Source of the DNA: Gordionus sp. m RMFG-2023
Lineage: Eukaryota > Nematomorpha > Gordioida > Chordodea > Parachordodidae
Assembly: GCF_954871325.1 (NCBI RefSeq)
Contig: NC_088775.1
Span: 75,617,561-75,681,560 of the forward strand
Length of the DNA stretch: 64,000 bases
Direction: 5' to 3'
The notes beneath the pieces are model-generated. The model worked only from the letters and a program-made list of their open reading frames with translations. It was not told the origin of the DNA and searched no databases. How positions within the stretch are numbered: position 1 is the stretch's first letter; the number at the start of each line of letters is the position of its first letter. This document shows, in pieces, positions 23,820 to 34,275 of this stretch. Made by a program: the position numbers and the translations under genes.

Positions 23820-25579
23820 TAAAAAGATAGAGGAAATAATCATATTATTTTTTTGCAACTAGTATGCTAGTTTTATCCAAAAGAACCTAAAATGAAAAAT
23901 TCCTAACCAAGTTGAGCATAATAGGGATTATCTTTTAAATTAAATGTAACACTTGAATATTCTTGAAAGCAACTTTTAAACAACCTTATATGTTAACATT
24001 AATTTAAAAAAATATTATGTTTAAGCTAATATACAAACTTATCTAATTTACAAATAACTAGAGGCTTAGCTAGTTTTTACAAACTGTCTAGTTTACCAAC
24101 TAGATCTATAAAAACTAGCTAGAGTCTTAGCTAGAATATACAATTCAGCTAGCAATATATATTTTTTAATTTGTTGATTTTTTAGAATCAATATTCCCTA
24201 TTTTTTGAGTATTCTATGCTTTTTAACTTTTTTTTCTTATCGGTTATGTATTTTTTAAACCCATTTTTGATTAGTTTGATTTTTCAAAAAATTGCTCGCA
24301 TCTTTGTCTTTCATATTTTTTTCTCCCATTTTTGAATAATTTATAAAAAAATGTAACTTAATTTTTCTTTTCCACCCATTTTTAATAATTTAGTTATTTT
24401 ATTCATATTTTTGAATGAGAGGGGACTGGAATTTTTCCTTTAAATGATATTTACATATATATATGCAAATCTTTCATAGAGGGGATTTCCCGTTCTCCCT
24501 TGGCTACCACAATGTCCAGTGATAAGATTTATTAGATGGTGCGATTTCTTAAGCTTATTTATTATATATTCCTTATGGATTTATGAATCCTTCTTTTTCT
24601 AATTATTCGAAATTTCTTTTTATTTTTTAAACCTAGCCACTTTGTTTAAAATTATTTACTTTTTTTATTTTTATTTTCCTCGCGGTAACAATAGATTCAA
24701 AACAAGGCTTATAAAAGAATAGAATTAAATCCCGCCGTTATTTCAATATGAGACTAATAATAATCAATTTGAAACAAATCTTTAAGTACTCTTTATAAAA
24801 AGGAATGTAAAGTAGAAACAAATCGAGAAAAATTTTTAACATCCTAGATAATTTCACTACCCAGAGAATTTGATTCTAAATTTTCATCATAAGAAAAAAC
24901 CATAAAATCTGTTGGCAATTATGATTCCAAGAAGATGGATTATATCGAATACGACTTAAGGTGTTTCTGAAAATGATTTTACGAGAAATGAATTAGCTTT
25001 ATGTGATCTAAGTTAGTATTGAATCTATATTTAAAGAAAATATATAACGCTATGGGAATCGAGTGAATTCTTTATTACCGAAACATTGTAACATACAAAA
25101 AATTCATATATAATTAAATAAAACTTTAAAAAAAATATTAAAACCATGTAAGCTGTGGTGAGGGGGGGGGGGGGTATATAAAAGTAGACTAAAATGAAGA
25201 AAAAAAAATCAATAAAGAAAATCATGAAAAACTCCCAAAATTGGAAGTATCAGAACAAGTTAAAATTAAGATATATAAGGCTAAAATCATTAAATTCTCA
25301 AAATGGTATTCAAAAGATTTAGTAAATCTAAACGAAAACCCAAGAAAATTACTAAAAGACACAATTATCCATTAAACTCTTTCTGATACAAGAAAAAAAC
25401 TGCTCATAAATGTTTGTTTTGTTTATAAATCAATTATAAAATCCGAATCTTTTATAAAATAAATGGTGGTATCTACCATTCTCACCCATTCATAAGAAGG
25501 GCTGGAAAACGTTGCATATCATATCTTATTTAATCCTTAATCAACTAAATTAATATTCTATAGCCCTTAAAATAAAATT
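23820..25579. other. Intergenic region with a CTAG-rich block and G-tract
   Basis: Around 24055-24165 the motif CTAG occurs about ten times in about 110 bp (AACTAG, AGCTAG, TCTAG variants), giving local palindromes. A run of 14 G lies near 25161. No gene or recognised element is seen. Confidence 0.45.
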
Positions 25580-26932
25580 CTAACAAGACTTATAATTATA
25601 TGAAATTACTTCGTCCATTATTTGATCAAATCTTCCTCCCCTTTTTCCGGTGTCTGTGTCAAATTCTCTTCCAATGTCAGGCTCAAATTTTTTTTCAATG
25701 TTAATGTCAAATTTTCTTCCAATGTCATCATCAAATTTAGTGGTCACCTCATAAAAAATTAATTTCAATTTGTCTTCTTCCTCTACAAATTTATCATTTT
25801 TCTTATATTTCTTATCTATTTCAGATGCTTTCGAAATCAATTCTTTCATTTTTTTCTCCAGCTTATCCTTCTTAAACTTATCGAATTTACTACTAGATTT
25901 ACTTCGATAGTAGATGCGTTTATCCATATTTTCAATTTTAGCTAACAGCATTTTACTCATTTTAACATCGTATTGTTGATATTTACTAATCAAGGATAAC
26001 AAAACTTTATCGTTCATCTTTTCACCTCGAATGAAAGACAAAATGTATTTCAACAAATATTCCATATTTCTATTTTGTTTTTTAATACCTTTGGAAATTT
26101 TATTGGCGAGTTTCTTGGTTAGTTTTTGAAACATACTCTTTTCTTCGTCTACCAAAACGTTAAAATTTGGAGTTTCTTTAAGCGGAATATTCTCCACTGT
26201 TGTACAAGTAGTTATTGGAGGAATATAAGGTGTAGTAGGTTTAGTTTGCTTATTACTCATCAAGAAGGCAAGTATTTTTTCGATGTTCCTTTGATTTTTA
26301 TTTATTTTACCGCTGATAACCTTCATGAAAATAGGGTATTTCTCACTCAATATTTTCCCCGTAGTTTGTTCATCATCATTTTTTGTTGAACATGTGGCCT
26401 CGTCGGTGCTGCTTTCATTGAAATCCATCACATTCTCGGTGAATGTTTTTTTTCGCTTTTGTTTGATTACATTCAATGTCAATGAATGAATTTTAGGTTG
26501 AGCTTTTGCAAACGCCTCCTCAGAACTCAATATATTTTGAGTCTTCTTCAACATTTTTGACACCGATTCTGATGACACATTGTTTCCAGACTGTTTTTCT
26601 AAATATTCATTCATAAACGTTTTCAATTTGTTCATGAATAGTAGTCTAATTTTTTCTTTTAACTTACGGCACTCGGTATGGGGGTAACTCATAACGCATT
26701 TTTTTTTATATCTTTTCAGTAGTACTTGGCTCGGTGAATCGGGCAATAAAATTTCGTCAAAAGTTTTGTAGTTAGAATTTTGGCCTATTTTTTTGTTAAT
26801 GAAATGTAAAGCAGATATTCCTTCGCCGCCAAGTATTTGCACTGTGTTTGAAGCACCGACACTCCTTGCATGTCTTAAATTTCTGATTAAAAATTTTTTA
26901 AAAGCTAAAAATGGTTCAGAAAAAAATGTCAA
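25580..26932 (-). CDS. Unrecognised Lys-rich protein, long terminal exon
   Basis: A 450-codon open frame ends with a TAG stop at 25580. No good ATG begins it. An acceptor TTTTTAATCAG just before AAATTTAAGACATGC (near 26880) suggests that it is an internal-to-last exon starting near NLRHARSVGASNTVQILGGE. The N-terminal part, with GGEGISALHFI, is compact; the middle is Lys/Thr/Ser rich and helical; the C-terminus (25630-25745) has about four degenerate copies of a motif like FDxDIGRxFD. No signal peptide, membrane span or known domain is seen. The length and lack of stops in AT-rich DNA make it a real coding exon. Function unknown. Confidence 0.6.
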   Translation of the reverse strand: MTFFSEPFLAFKKFLIRNLRHARSVGASNTVQILGGEGISALHFINKKIGQNSNYKTFDEILLPDSPSQVLLKRYKKKCVMSYPHTECRKLKEKIRLLFMNKLKTFMNEYLEKQSGNNVSSESVSKMLKKTQNILSSEEAFAKAQPKIHSLTLNVIKQKRKKTFTENVMDFNESSTDEATCSTKNDDEQTTGKILSEKYPIFMKVISGKINKNQRNIEKILAFLMSNKQTKPTTPYIPPITTCTTVENIPLKETPNFNVLVDEEKSMFQKLTKKLANKISKGIKKQNRNMEYLLKYILSFIRGEKMNDKVLLSLISKYQQYDVKMSKMLLAKIENMDKRIYYRSKSSSKFDKFKKDKLEKKMKELISKASEIDKKYKKNDKFVEEEDKLKLIFYEVTTKFDDDIGRKFDINIEKKFEPDIGREFDTDTGKRGGRFDQIMDEVISYNYKSC

Positions 26933-28665
26933 TATTATTAGCCATTGTAGCCTTTACTAAATAATTTAAAATAAATTCATATTATTAAATTATCGAATGA
27001 ATTATATTTTATCTTTAAAATATTTAAATTATAAACGTTATTTTTTACTTTTGTTGGTCAGCTGTAATTAAAGGACTCTTCCAAAGATTAAAATTCAAGA
27101 ATAGTAACATAAAAACTACGAGATTTGATTCATTAGTACCATCATTATTAAGGAACATGGATTGAATCTATGATCATTTAATATGAGCATAGTATGTTCG
27201 TATCAGCTAAACAAGTTTATTTTACTATAGAACATTAAGATTTTTTATAATAAAATTTATTAGATATTATAAATTTGATTTTCTATAATAGAATTCTTTT
27301 AATTATGCATTTTTTTGTTTTTAAAGATTTAAAACTGTTATCTTATAATATTTCAACGTTAAAAACATAAGCAATAAATTAAAAAAATATTATATAAGAT
27401 CTTCTATAAAAAAATAGGAATAATTTATAAATAGAAATTGTCTAAAAAAATGGTAAAATTATCCTATGCTGCGGAGGGCATTTATTCATAAATAATAGTT
27501 AGATCTGCAAATCTTCAGCCCTATTTTGATGGAGGTAACATTCTTCTGAGACTAATGTTAATTTCCTTTGTCTATTATTAGAAAGACCAAAATTGCCAAG
27601 TGTTGATTTGAGAAATTTTTATTATTTTTTGCCATTGATTTAATAATTATTTAATTTAGTTAAAGATTAGATGTGAACAAATATGTTGTAGGGATAAGTC
27701 CCCTACCAAATAGGTGCCTAGTCACCTTTTTGTCTCGATAGTACGAGGCTTATGCTTACTTCATGCAATCGGTGCAAACTCGCCACGTATAGCGGGGGGG
27801 GCAGAGGGAAAAATCATCCCGTAAACGAAGTAGATTACCAATAACCGATCTTCAGGTAGTATTTTAAAATACACATATTAGTTTTTTTAATCATTCCTCT
27901 TTGTTTTATTTTGTTAATTAATTTCTAGTAGCACTTTCTAGATGATGTTGGCCTATTTTTAGCTATTATATTATTTATAGCATTATATCTTGACGACTTT
28001 TAGAAAATTTCAATGGAGAAGGTACTATCTATTTCCCTTAATGTGGGCGCATAAATACGGTAGTCTGCAAATAGAAAATTTTTTATGCATGCCCTGCCCA
28101 TCTTTATAGGAATTTAGTTTTTGCCCTTCACGGCTCAGTTTAAAAATATTTTTCATAAAGGTTGCCCGGCCTGGTTTTTAATTTTTTAAAATTAAATACA
28201 AGGCCTATGCCAAAATAATGTTGTCGAATACCAAAATAAACAACTATTTATCATTTTGAGGAGTGGTTACATTAAAAACACTACACTTTTATGACTTATC
28301 ATTTCCATGAAATATTAGAATTCATCCAATATATATGTATTAAAAAGTGTCCGGCCCTTTTAAATTTTTGTCTGGCCTTGCCCAAAAATTATTTATAGGC
28401 CGGGCGTGTATTTTATTTTATCAATATACATGTGGAAATGCGGAGCTATTACCCAGAACCAGGAAGGCGAAATTATATTTGAAAAATTTTTGAAGCTTGC
28501 AGGAAATTAATTTCAACAACATAGATGGGGAATTTAAAAAAAAAATCAAATTATTTATCACACATTAACATATTTTACATTTTAAAACCTAATCTTGTAG
28601 GTTAGCTTTTATTATGAGTACAAAACGTTAAAATATATATCAATTAACCAGGTTAGGATGATTAA
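26933..28665. other. Intergenic region with a GC-richer island
   Basis: Mostly A/T-rich. A block at about 27685-27855 is clearly richer in G+C (GATAAGTCCCCTACC, CTAGTCACC, GCAAACTCGCCACGTATAGC and a run of eight G) and has no long open frame. A second block at about 28130-28430 carries GCCCGGCCTGG and GGCCGGGCGTG motifs shared with the GGCCCG-type dispersed repeats. No gene recognised. Confidence 0.4.
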
Positions 28666-28744
28666 GGCCTCGATTATAGTAAGCGCGAAATACCGTGATG
28701 CCACTCAAGCGAGGCATAATTTACAAAATACATAATGTCAATAC

Positions 28745-31228
28745 CAGTAGCGTACGCAGGAATTTGGTGTGGGGGGGGGGGGGATAATTAAATTTTTTAA
28801 AAATAAAATTATTGTTATTTAAAAATATCAAGCATAAATTTATTAGGACTAATAACTATTTCTAATATACAAATTTAAATTAATATGAATTATAAAAAAT
28901 TAAATATATAAACCGGTATATAAAAATAAATTTGATTTAAAAAATATTAAACGGATATAACCGGCGGCATATAAATACTTTAAATAAATCTGAATTATAA
29001 AATATTAAGTGGATATAACAAGGATATGATGACTATAAATAAATAATCCATAATAGAAATATAAATTTTTTTGAGCCTTTAAAATTTATATACAAAGTAT
29101 AAAAAATCTAAATGTTGGAAATATGAATAATTATATTATTTATGTAAAAGAAAAATAAATAAGACATTAAAAAATGATAGCACAAAAAATATTATAGAAA
29201 CATTATATTTTTATAACGTAAAATCCAATCTACTTTGGGAGTGAGCTAATTTTTCAATTATCTCATCCGTGTTTGGCGTCAAATGCCTATGAATATTCAA
29301 AAGGGCCAGACCATTCAACCTACTTTCAGAAGTTGTCCTTCTTAGGTAAGTTTTTAATCTTCTTAAAGAAGAGAATGTTCTCTCATTAGTTGCAGTACTA
29401 ATGGGAAGAGTTGCTAATATATATAATAATTTCAATATATTGGGAAAATAATCTAAAAGATGTTTGAAATGATGCAAAGCATCCATAGCATTTTTTGGGA
29501 CTATATCAACCATAGTTAATCTTTTATATCATAGTTGCCATTCAGCTAATAAAGCATCATGAGATACATTAATGTCTTCATGATAAAAATCTTTCAAATA
29601 TATTATTTTTTTTCTATCACCATCTGAAAAAGGTTCAGAGGGCTTTTGCGGAAGTAATATCTGCAGATTGATAAGTGCTTCTTGATGATTTAAAAACCTT
29701 TCATTTACTTGGGTTATAAATGTATCCAAAAGAGGTATAAAGACATTTATTTTATAATATTCTTCTATTGACCCTATATTTATATTTGGCGATAAGTTTG
29801 CCTTACTGCAAGTCGAGGGAGACAAATATTGAACTCGTATAGCTCTGCTTTTGATTCAACATTAACATATAAAATATGAAATTCCTCATCAGCATTAGCT
29901 CTAATTTCTTTGAGTTCTAATAAAATTGTCTCTGCTATTCTCATCATCTCAATCAAATCAATATCAGGTTTTTGAAAAGTATTACATAAAATAGTTGTAT
30001 AATTAAATAATTTATAAATACATTCTAATGCGAAAAAAAAATTTGGTATAAGTATTGAATCCAGTAACTTGCTTGCTTCTGAAGAAATATCTCTTTCAGA
30101 CCATTGTGATATTTCTGTAAGAGCATTAATAATCGGCTCTTCTAAATCGATAAAAGCTGTTACTGCTTGATGTCGAAGACTCCATCTTGTTGGACAAGCT
30201 TTTTGCAATTTTTTTCTCCTTGTTGGGCAAGGAGTTACAGATATAATTCTGTTCAAAATATTTTGACGCTTGGGGTATCTAAACATCTCATAGATGCTAG
30301 ATATTTTACCTGATATAAATATAAAAATTTTATTTTAATAATTAAAAACCTATTTGATATCAATGGTAAAGAACATGAATCCGATATTGCTAAGTTGAGT
30401 GAATGGGCAGCACAGTGGACATATATAGCTGTTGGGCATTTTTTTTAATAAATGCCTGAAGCCCATTGAATTGTCCACTCATTGCACGTGCTCCATCATA
30501 CCCTTGCCCACGTATCATATTTATATTTAGCTATATTTTTGAAAATAATTATATAAGATTAATTATTACTTTTAATTTTTTAAGATTCACTTATATGAAT
30601 CTTAAAAAATTCAGTTATTTTATTATTACATAATTAAGTTAACATTTCATTTTCAAAGTAGGTGTTTAAAAAAACCTCCAAAAGTACATAAAAATGTTAA
30701 ATTATTTATTAAATAATACCAGCTAAGTTATTATAAAACTGCCCAAATGTATTTTTAGAATAACTGACCTTTAGATGGCTCTATATGCTGACTATCTATT
30801 ATTTTTTCAACAATTCTTTCATTATTAGCTATTATGGGGGAGGGTTTTAATTGCTAAAAATATTTTTAAATTAAAATATTATTAAATTATTTTACTATAC
30901 TTTTTTGCTTTTTGGCATGATTTTCACCTTCAGCGTTTTTTAAAAAAAGTCTAATATCCATGACTAGAAATTTGAAAATTATAATACCGGGAAATTTAAA
31001 AATAATAGATAAATATTACGCCACAAGGAAAACTTGAAAATGAAATTAATTGATAAAGTAAATTAGTAAATGAAAAAGGTAATAATATAAAAATTTAAAA
31101 AGAAATAGATATGAATAAATATAATAAAATATAAAAAATAATATTTTTGAAAAATATGTCCGGCATCTGCATTTTGGCTTTAGGGGAAGATTTGTCCCCC
31201 TGCCCCCCCCCCGCTGCGTACGCCAATG
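28745..31228 (-). mobile_element. hAT transposon nested in the MITE, perfect 8-bp target duplication
   Basis: Ends read CAGTAGCGTACGCAG and CTGCGTACGCCAATG, hAT-type inverted repeats. GTCAATAC lies immediately outside on both sides (28737-28744 and 31229-31236), a perfect 8-bp target duplication. Poly-G and poly-C runs lie just inside each end. The interior has a minus-strand transposase remnant (30540-29211). Length is 2.48 kb. Confidence 0.93.
29211..30540 (-). pseudogene. hAT transposase remnant (ZMYM1/DUF4371-like type)
   Basis: Minus-strand pieces include IRGQGYDGARAMSGQF (near 30510), which matches the GQGYDGAxNMSG signature of the hAT subgroup related to vertebrate ZMYM1-like proteins. 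A CPTRWSLRHQAV segment follows (near 30190), and the C-terminal dimerisation segment is TATNERTFSSLRRLKTYLR (near 29400-29345). The frame shifts or stops at about 30290-30360, 29800 and 29520, so it is not functional. It belongs to the element bounded at 28745 and 31228. Confidence 0.85.
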
Positions 31229-31316
31229 GTCAATACAGTTATACAATGATTTCTATGAATTACAAATCGCTTGGGTCGCATTGCGGTATTTCGCGCTTAC
31301 CATAAACGAGGCCTAA

Positions 31317-31662
31317 CTGTAATGAAAATAAAAATGAACTTTCGATAATAAAACTTAATTTATTTTGCTTTGATTTATCTTGTTTACTAACTTTTATAAT
31401 ATTTGAATTGTGTTTTATGACCATCTTAATCTTTGCTCTCATCAAATAGTCATATCATAAACCAAATAAAAATACAAAAATTAAAATTTTTATTTTATGT
31501 TACTTTTCAAATGATAGTTGAATCCTGAAAAATCTCTGGGATAAAAAACCTGGAAGAAAATTTCAGCTTGATTTCCATTTAAAAAAAGTATTTCTTATCA
31601 AATGTGCCAACCAAATTTGTTTGTGACTTTACTTTATTTAAAATAAGCTTTTTTAAGGTTTT
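31317..31662. other. AT-rich spacer
   Basis: No gene or element recognised, apart from short open stretches too small to call. Confidence 0.35.
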
Positions 31663-31809
31663 AAAATCAGGAGATTTGAAGGGAGGTTTTTCTTTGTAAT
31701 TGCCTAAGATTCTTCTTATTGGCTCCTCCAACAAATACATATAATTTAATACTTTGATCTAGTTTGTCAATTTCTTCAGTATAAATATGAAGATGTTTTG
31801 CTAAGATAT
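31663..31809 (-). CDS. Possible exon fragment, unknown protein
   Basis: The minus-strand open stretch encodes YDILAKHLHIYTEEIDKLDQ followed by SIKLYVFVGGANKKNLRQL. It looks protein-like (amphipathic, no homopolymer runs) and ends in a stop. An ATTTGCAG acceptor-like site lies just upstream (near 31828), but the frame from that site hits a stop, so the start is unclear. Not recognised. Confidence 0.25.
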
Positions 31810-31886
31810 CGTAGTGTATTTAACTCTGCAAATTCCCTCGGAGGCGTAAACTATTTTTTAAAATATACAAATTAGATTTTTCCGAC

Positions 31887-32042
31887 TTATTTTTGATATC
31901 CAATAAACAGACCGAGTTTAGAAACAAATTTACATATAAATGAATCTGTTGTGTTTGGGGCCACGACCGCGAGCGGTTCTACCGAGGGATAAGGTGAGGG
32001 ATCGGCAGAATTCGTGGGACCGGTTTTTAACTTTGTCATCAT
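31887..32042 (-). CDS. Possible first coding exon in a GC-rich patch
   Basis: A 51-codon frame starting ATGATG encodes MMTKLKTGPTNSADPSPYPS, then VEPLAVVAPNTTDSFICKF. The central 80 bp (31955-32035) is over 50% G+C in DNA that is otherwise about 25%, which often marks coding sequence here. A second minus-strand frame is also open through the patch, so the reading frame is not certain. It could be the N-terminus of a gene continuing leftward. No domain recognised. Confidence 0.3.
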   Translation of the reverse strand: MMTKLKTGPTNSADPSPYPSVEPLAVVAPNTTDSFICKFVSKLGLFIGYQK

Positions 32043-32762
32043 CCAGAGTAATTTTAGTAATTTAACTTTATTGTTAAAATGTTACAATTTACAAAATAAT
32101 TAAAAACTACGCACAATAAATTTTCATAAAAGAAATGTATTTTAAATTTTACAAAAAAAAAATATAATAGTCCAGAAAAAGGTATTTTTCCAACCTTTAT
32201 AATTTTTGAAACTAAGAGAAAAAAAAGGTTGTTATTTAATCGCGATACAATCATTCTTGAAACTGGTTGGAACCAGTTTCAAATGCAATATAAAAATAAG
32301 GTATAATATCAATTTCATAACAAAAAAAAGGAAGATGGGAAAACAAAGCAAGTAGAAATAAAAAAACGTAAAGAGAAGAAATAAGTTATACGGGACGAGT
32401 GGGGAGATAGACATAACAGAATCCTAAAATAATAAAAAGGGATCATTGTGAAGTATTAACATGTTTAACAGAATATGACCCCTTTCCAATGATATATCAA
32501 TCATCTGGCAATGCTCATTATTTATCATTTAAATTACAAAATCAAATGCTAATGTAATTTTGAATTTTATAACTGTTGTCTATATACAGTTTAAGTAGAA
32601 TTATTGAAACAGATGTCAATCAAATCTAGTTAATCGTTATATTAGAATATTATTAATTTCTATAGTGGTATATTATGGAAGGTGCCAGTGGAGTATTGCT
32701 TAAAAATTTAGTGTGGTGGCTATAATTTATTTTATATATTATCAAAATATATGATATATACT

Positions 32763-33200
32763 AGAGGTCTGCAATGGGCGGGTTTTTAGCCATAAAGCCA
32801 ACTAATTCGTTGTTTTCGATTTTTTAAAATCTACCCGCTCGCCCATTTATAATTTCTTAAAATATTTCACCCGCCATACCACCTACTTATCTATAAATTT
32901 TGTTTAACCCGACCGCCCGCCTAATGCTTAAAAATATTTTAATGGCTGGTTTGGCTTTTTATTTATTTATTTATTTTAATATACTTTTAATTAAACATAT
33001 ATAATAAGCAATACTATGAAATAAAGCTATTATTTTTAACAAATTGAAGTCTGTTCTGCTCATTTCGCATAAAAAATATTAAAAATTTACCAGCCCCAGC
33101 CCATTACTTTACAATTTAACCCAAACGCCACCCGCCAAATGTTAAAAATATTTTAAGGGCGGGCGTGGGCGGGTGAAAAATTCGTCCAATGCAGATACCT
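32763..33200. mobile_element. MITE-like repeat with GGGCGGG-rich ends
   Basis: The left end reads AGGTCTGCAATGGGCGGGTT, and the right end AAATTCGTCCAATGCAGATACCT is its imperfect inverse. G+C-rich motifs (CCCGCCC, GGGCGGGCG) sit just inside both ends around an AT-rich core. Related ends (TAGTGATCTGCA followed by GGGC) occur near 49150 and, inverted, near 47545, so this is a dispersed non-autonomous family, probably hAT-like. Confidence 0.5.
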
Positions 33201-33284
33201 AATATATACTATATGAATATGATTCTATTTTATTATATTTCAATAATAGTACCGCTAATGTAATATACCACTAATCTATACAAA

Positions 33285-33501
33285 TTAAAATATACATAAA
33301 TATGAATGAAATAAATCTTTCTTTTCTTCGTTTTCTTTGGGATATTTTTTGAAAAGATTTAATTGGTCCGCGATAATTCCTTTTTCAGATTTGATATATG
33401 GATATAGAATCCACTCTGATATCAAAGGTTCATTAAAATTTATGAACATTAAATTTGAATTATTCACTCTTAAATATAAGATGTAAGCCCCTTTCATACT
33501 G
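33285..33501 (-). CDS. Possible terminal exon, unknown protein
   Basis: After an acceptor-like CTGCCAG the minus strand is open for about 71 codons to a TAA at 33285. It encodes YILYLRVNNSNLMFINFNEP and SEWILYPYIKSEKGIIADQL. The composition is that of a folded protein rather than A/T noise. No family recognised. It may belong with the segment at 33689-33946, but the splice phases I tried do not join. Confidence 0.3.
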
Positions 33502-33688
33502 GCAGTACTGCACTATAAAGTATCCACGAAGTTGAATTTTAAATTGTTTCTTGTCTATGTAAAGTCAGCGCTACTGATGAGTAAAATTTAAAAACCTGTT
33601 ACCACTGTTGATTATTATTTTATTTTCTTCTCCAAACACTACCGTTATAATTAGTCTTAATTTTAATATTTAATATGATTATTTTTAC

Positions 33689-33946
33689 CTTTTCAAATAA
33701 AAAATATTGACGCCTTGTTTTATGCGAAATTTTAAAAACAAAATTAAATATTATATTTAAAAGTGTAAGCTCGTCCCGAATATTTCTAAATATTAGACCT
33801 GATCCGGTTACGGGCCAAGCTTTACAGAACATATTAAAAAATTTTGAAGAAGCCTTATAATAAAGATCATGACAATTCTCACCTAACCAGGGTATTTTGC
33901 CAGTGAAAATATATTGTAACGTAATTGAGATATTTATTTTTTCCAA
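33689..33946 (-). CDS. Possible exon, unknown protein
   Basis: A minus-strand open stretch encodes FTGKIPWLGENCHDLYYKAS, KFFNMFCKAWPVTGSGLIFR and NIRDELTLLNIIFNFVFKIS. It ends at FEK before a GTAAAA donor. The mix of Trp, Cys, Gly and charged residues suggests real coding sequence, possibly of a membrane-associated protein. The upstream limit and the family are unknown. Confidence 0.35.
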
Positions 33947-33959
33947 TTTTGGTTAATTT

Positions 33960-34275
33960 TTTTTTAAAAAAGTTGATTAACCAGATAAGGTTAGGGGATA
34001 CTGTAAAGTAAAAATATACAATATTTGTAGATTAAGAAATGAACAATTGGTAAAAAAAATTCTAATTTATTAATACAAGATATTTTCGAATTTTATGTTA
34101 ATATTGAATTCAAATACTCGTTCACAAGTTCATAACCTGGTCTACATTTAGAGTTGGTAGTATAAAGTAAAAATATGCAATAATTACAAATTAAAACAGA
34201 ACAATTAGTAAAAAATGGATTATAATTTATGAATACAAGATAATTATTTCAAATTCAATGTTAATATTAAATTGA
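33960..34275 (+). repeat. Diverged tandem duplication, unit about 175 bp
   Basis: Two adjacent copies share TAAAGTAAAAATATRCAAT, GAACAATTRGTAAAAAA and AATACAAGATAATTATTTC-like phrases, and both end in AATACTCG. They are diverged and non-coding. Confidence 0.6.

Larger units (their letters stand above)
28666..31313. mobile_element. PIF/Harbinger-like MITE interrupted by a hAT element
   Basis: The left segment (28666-28744) begins GGCCTCGATTATAGTAAGCG and continues CGAAATACCG. The right segment (31229-31313), reverse complemented, begins GGCCTCGTTTATGGTAAGCG and continues CGAAATACCG. These give near-identical inverted ends of about 35 bp. TAA flanks both sides (28663-28665 and 31314-31316), the 3-bp target duplication expected of PIF/Harbinger. 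Without the inserted hAT the element would be about 156 bp and non-coding. Confidence 0.75.

Noticed and set aside
25155-25175. Homopolymer G run as a possible G-quadruplex regulatory site
   Set aside because: Long G or C runs occur in several unrelated places (25161, 28773, 31203, 44141, 45361) and look like slippage-prone tracts. There is no gene context to support a regulatory role.
31046-31246. Minus-strand frame starting MYNCIDHWRTQRGGGRG
   Set aside because: It crosses the hAT right end and its poly-C run. The Gly-rich start is just the C-tract translated.
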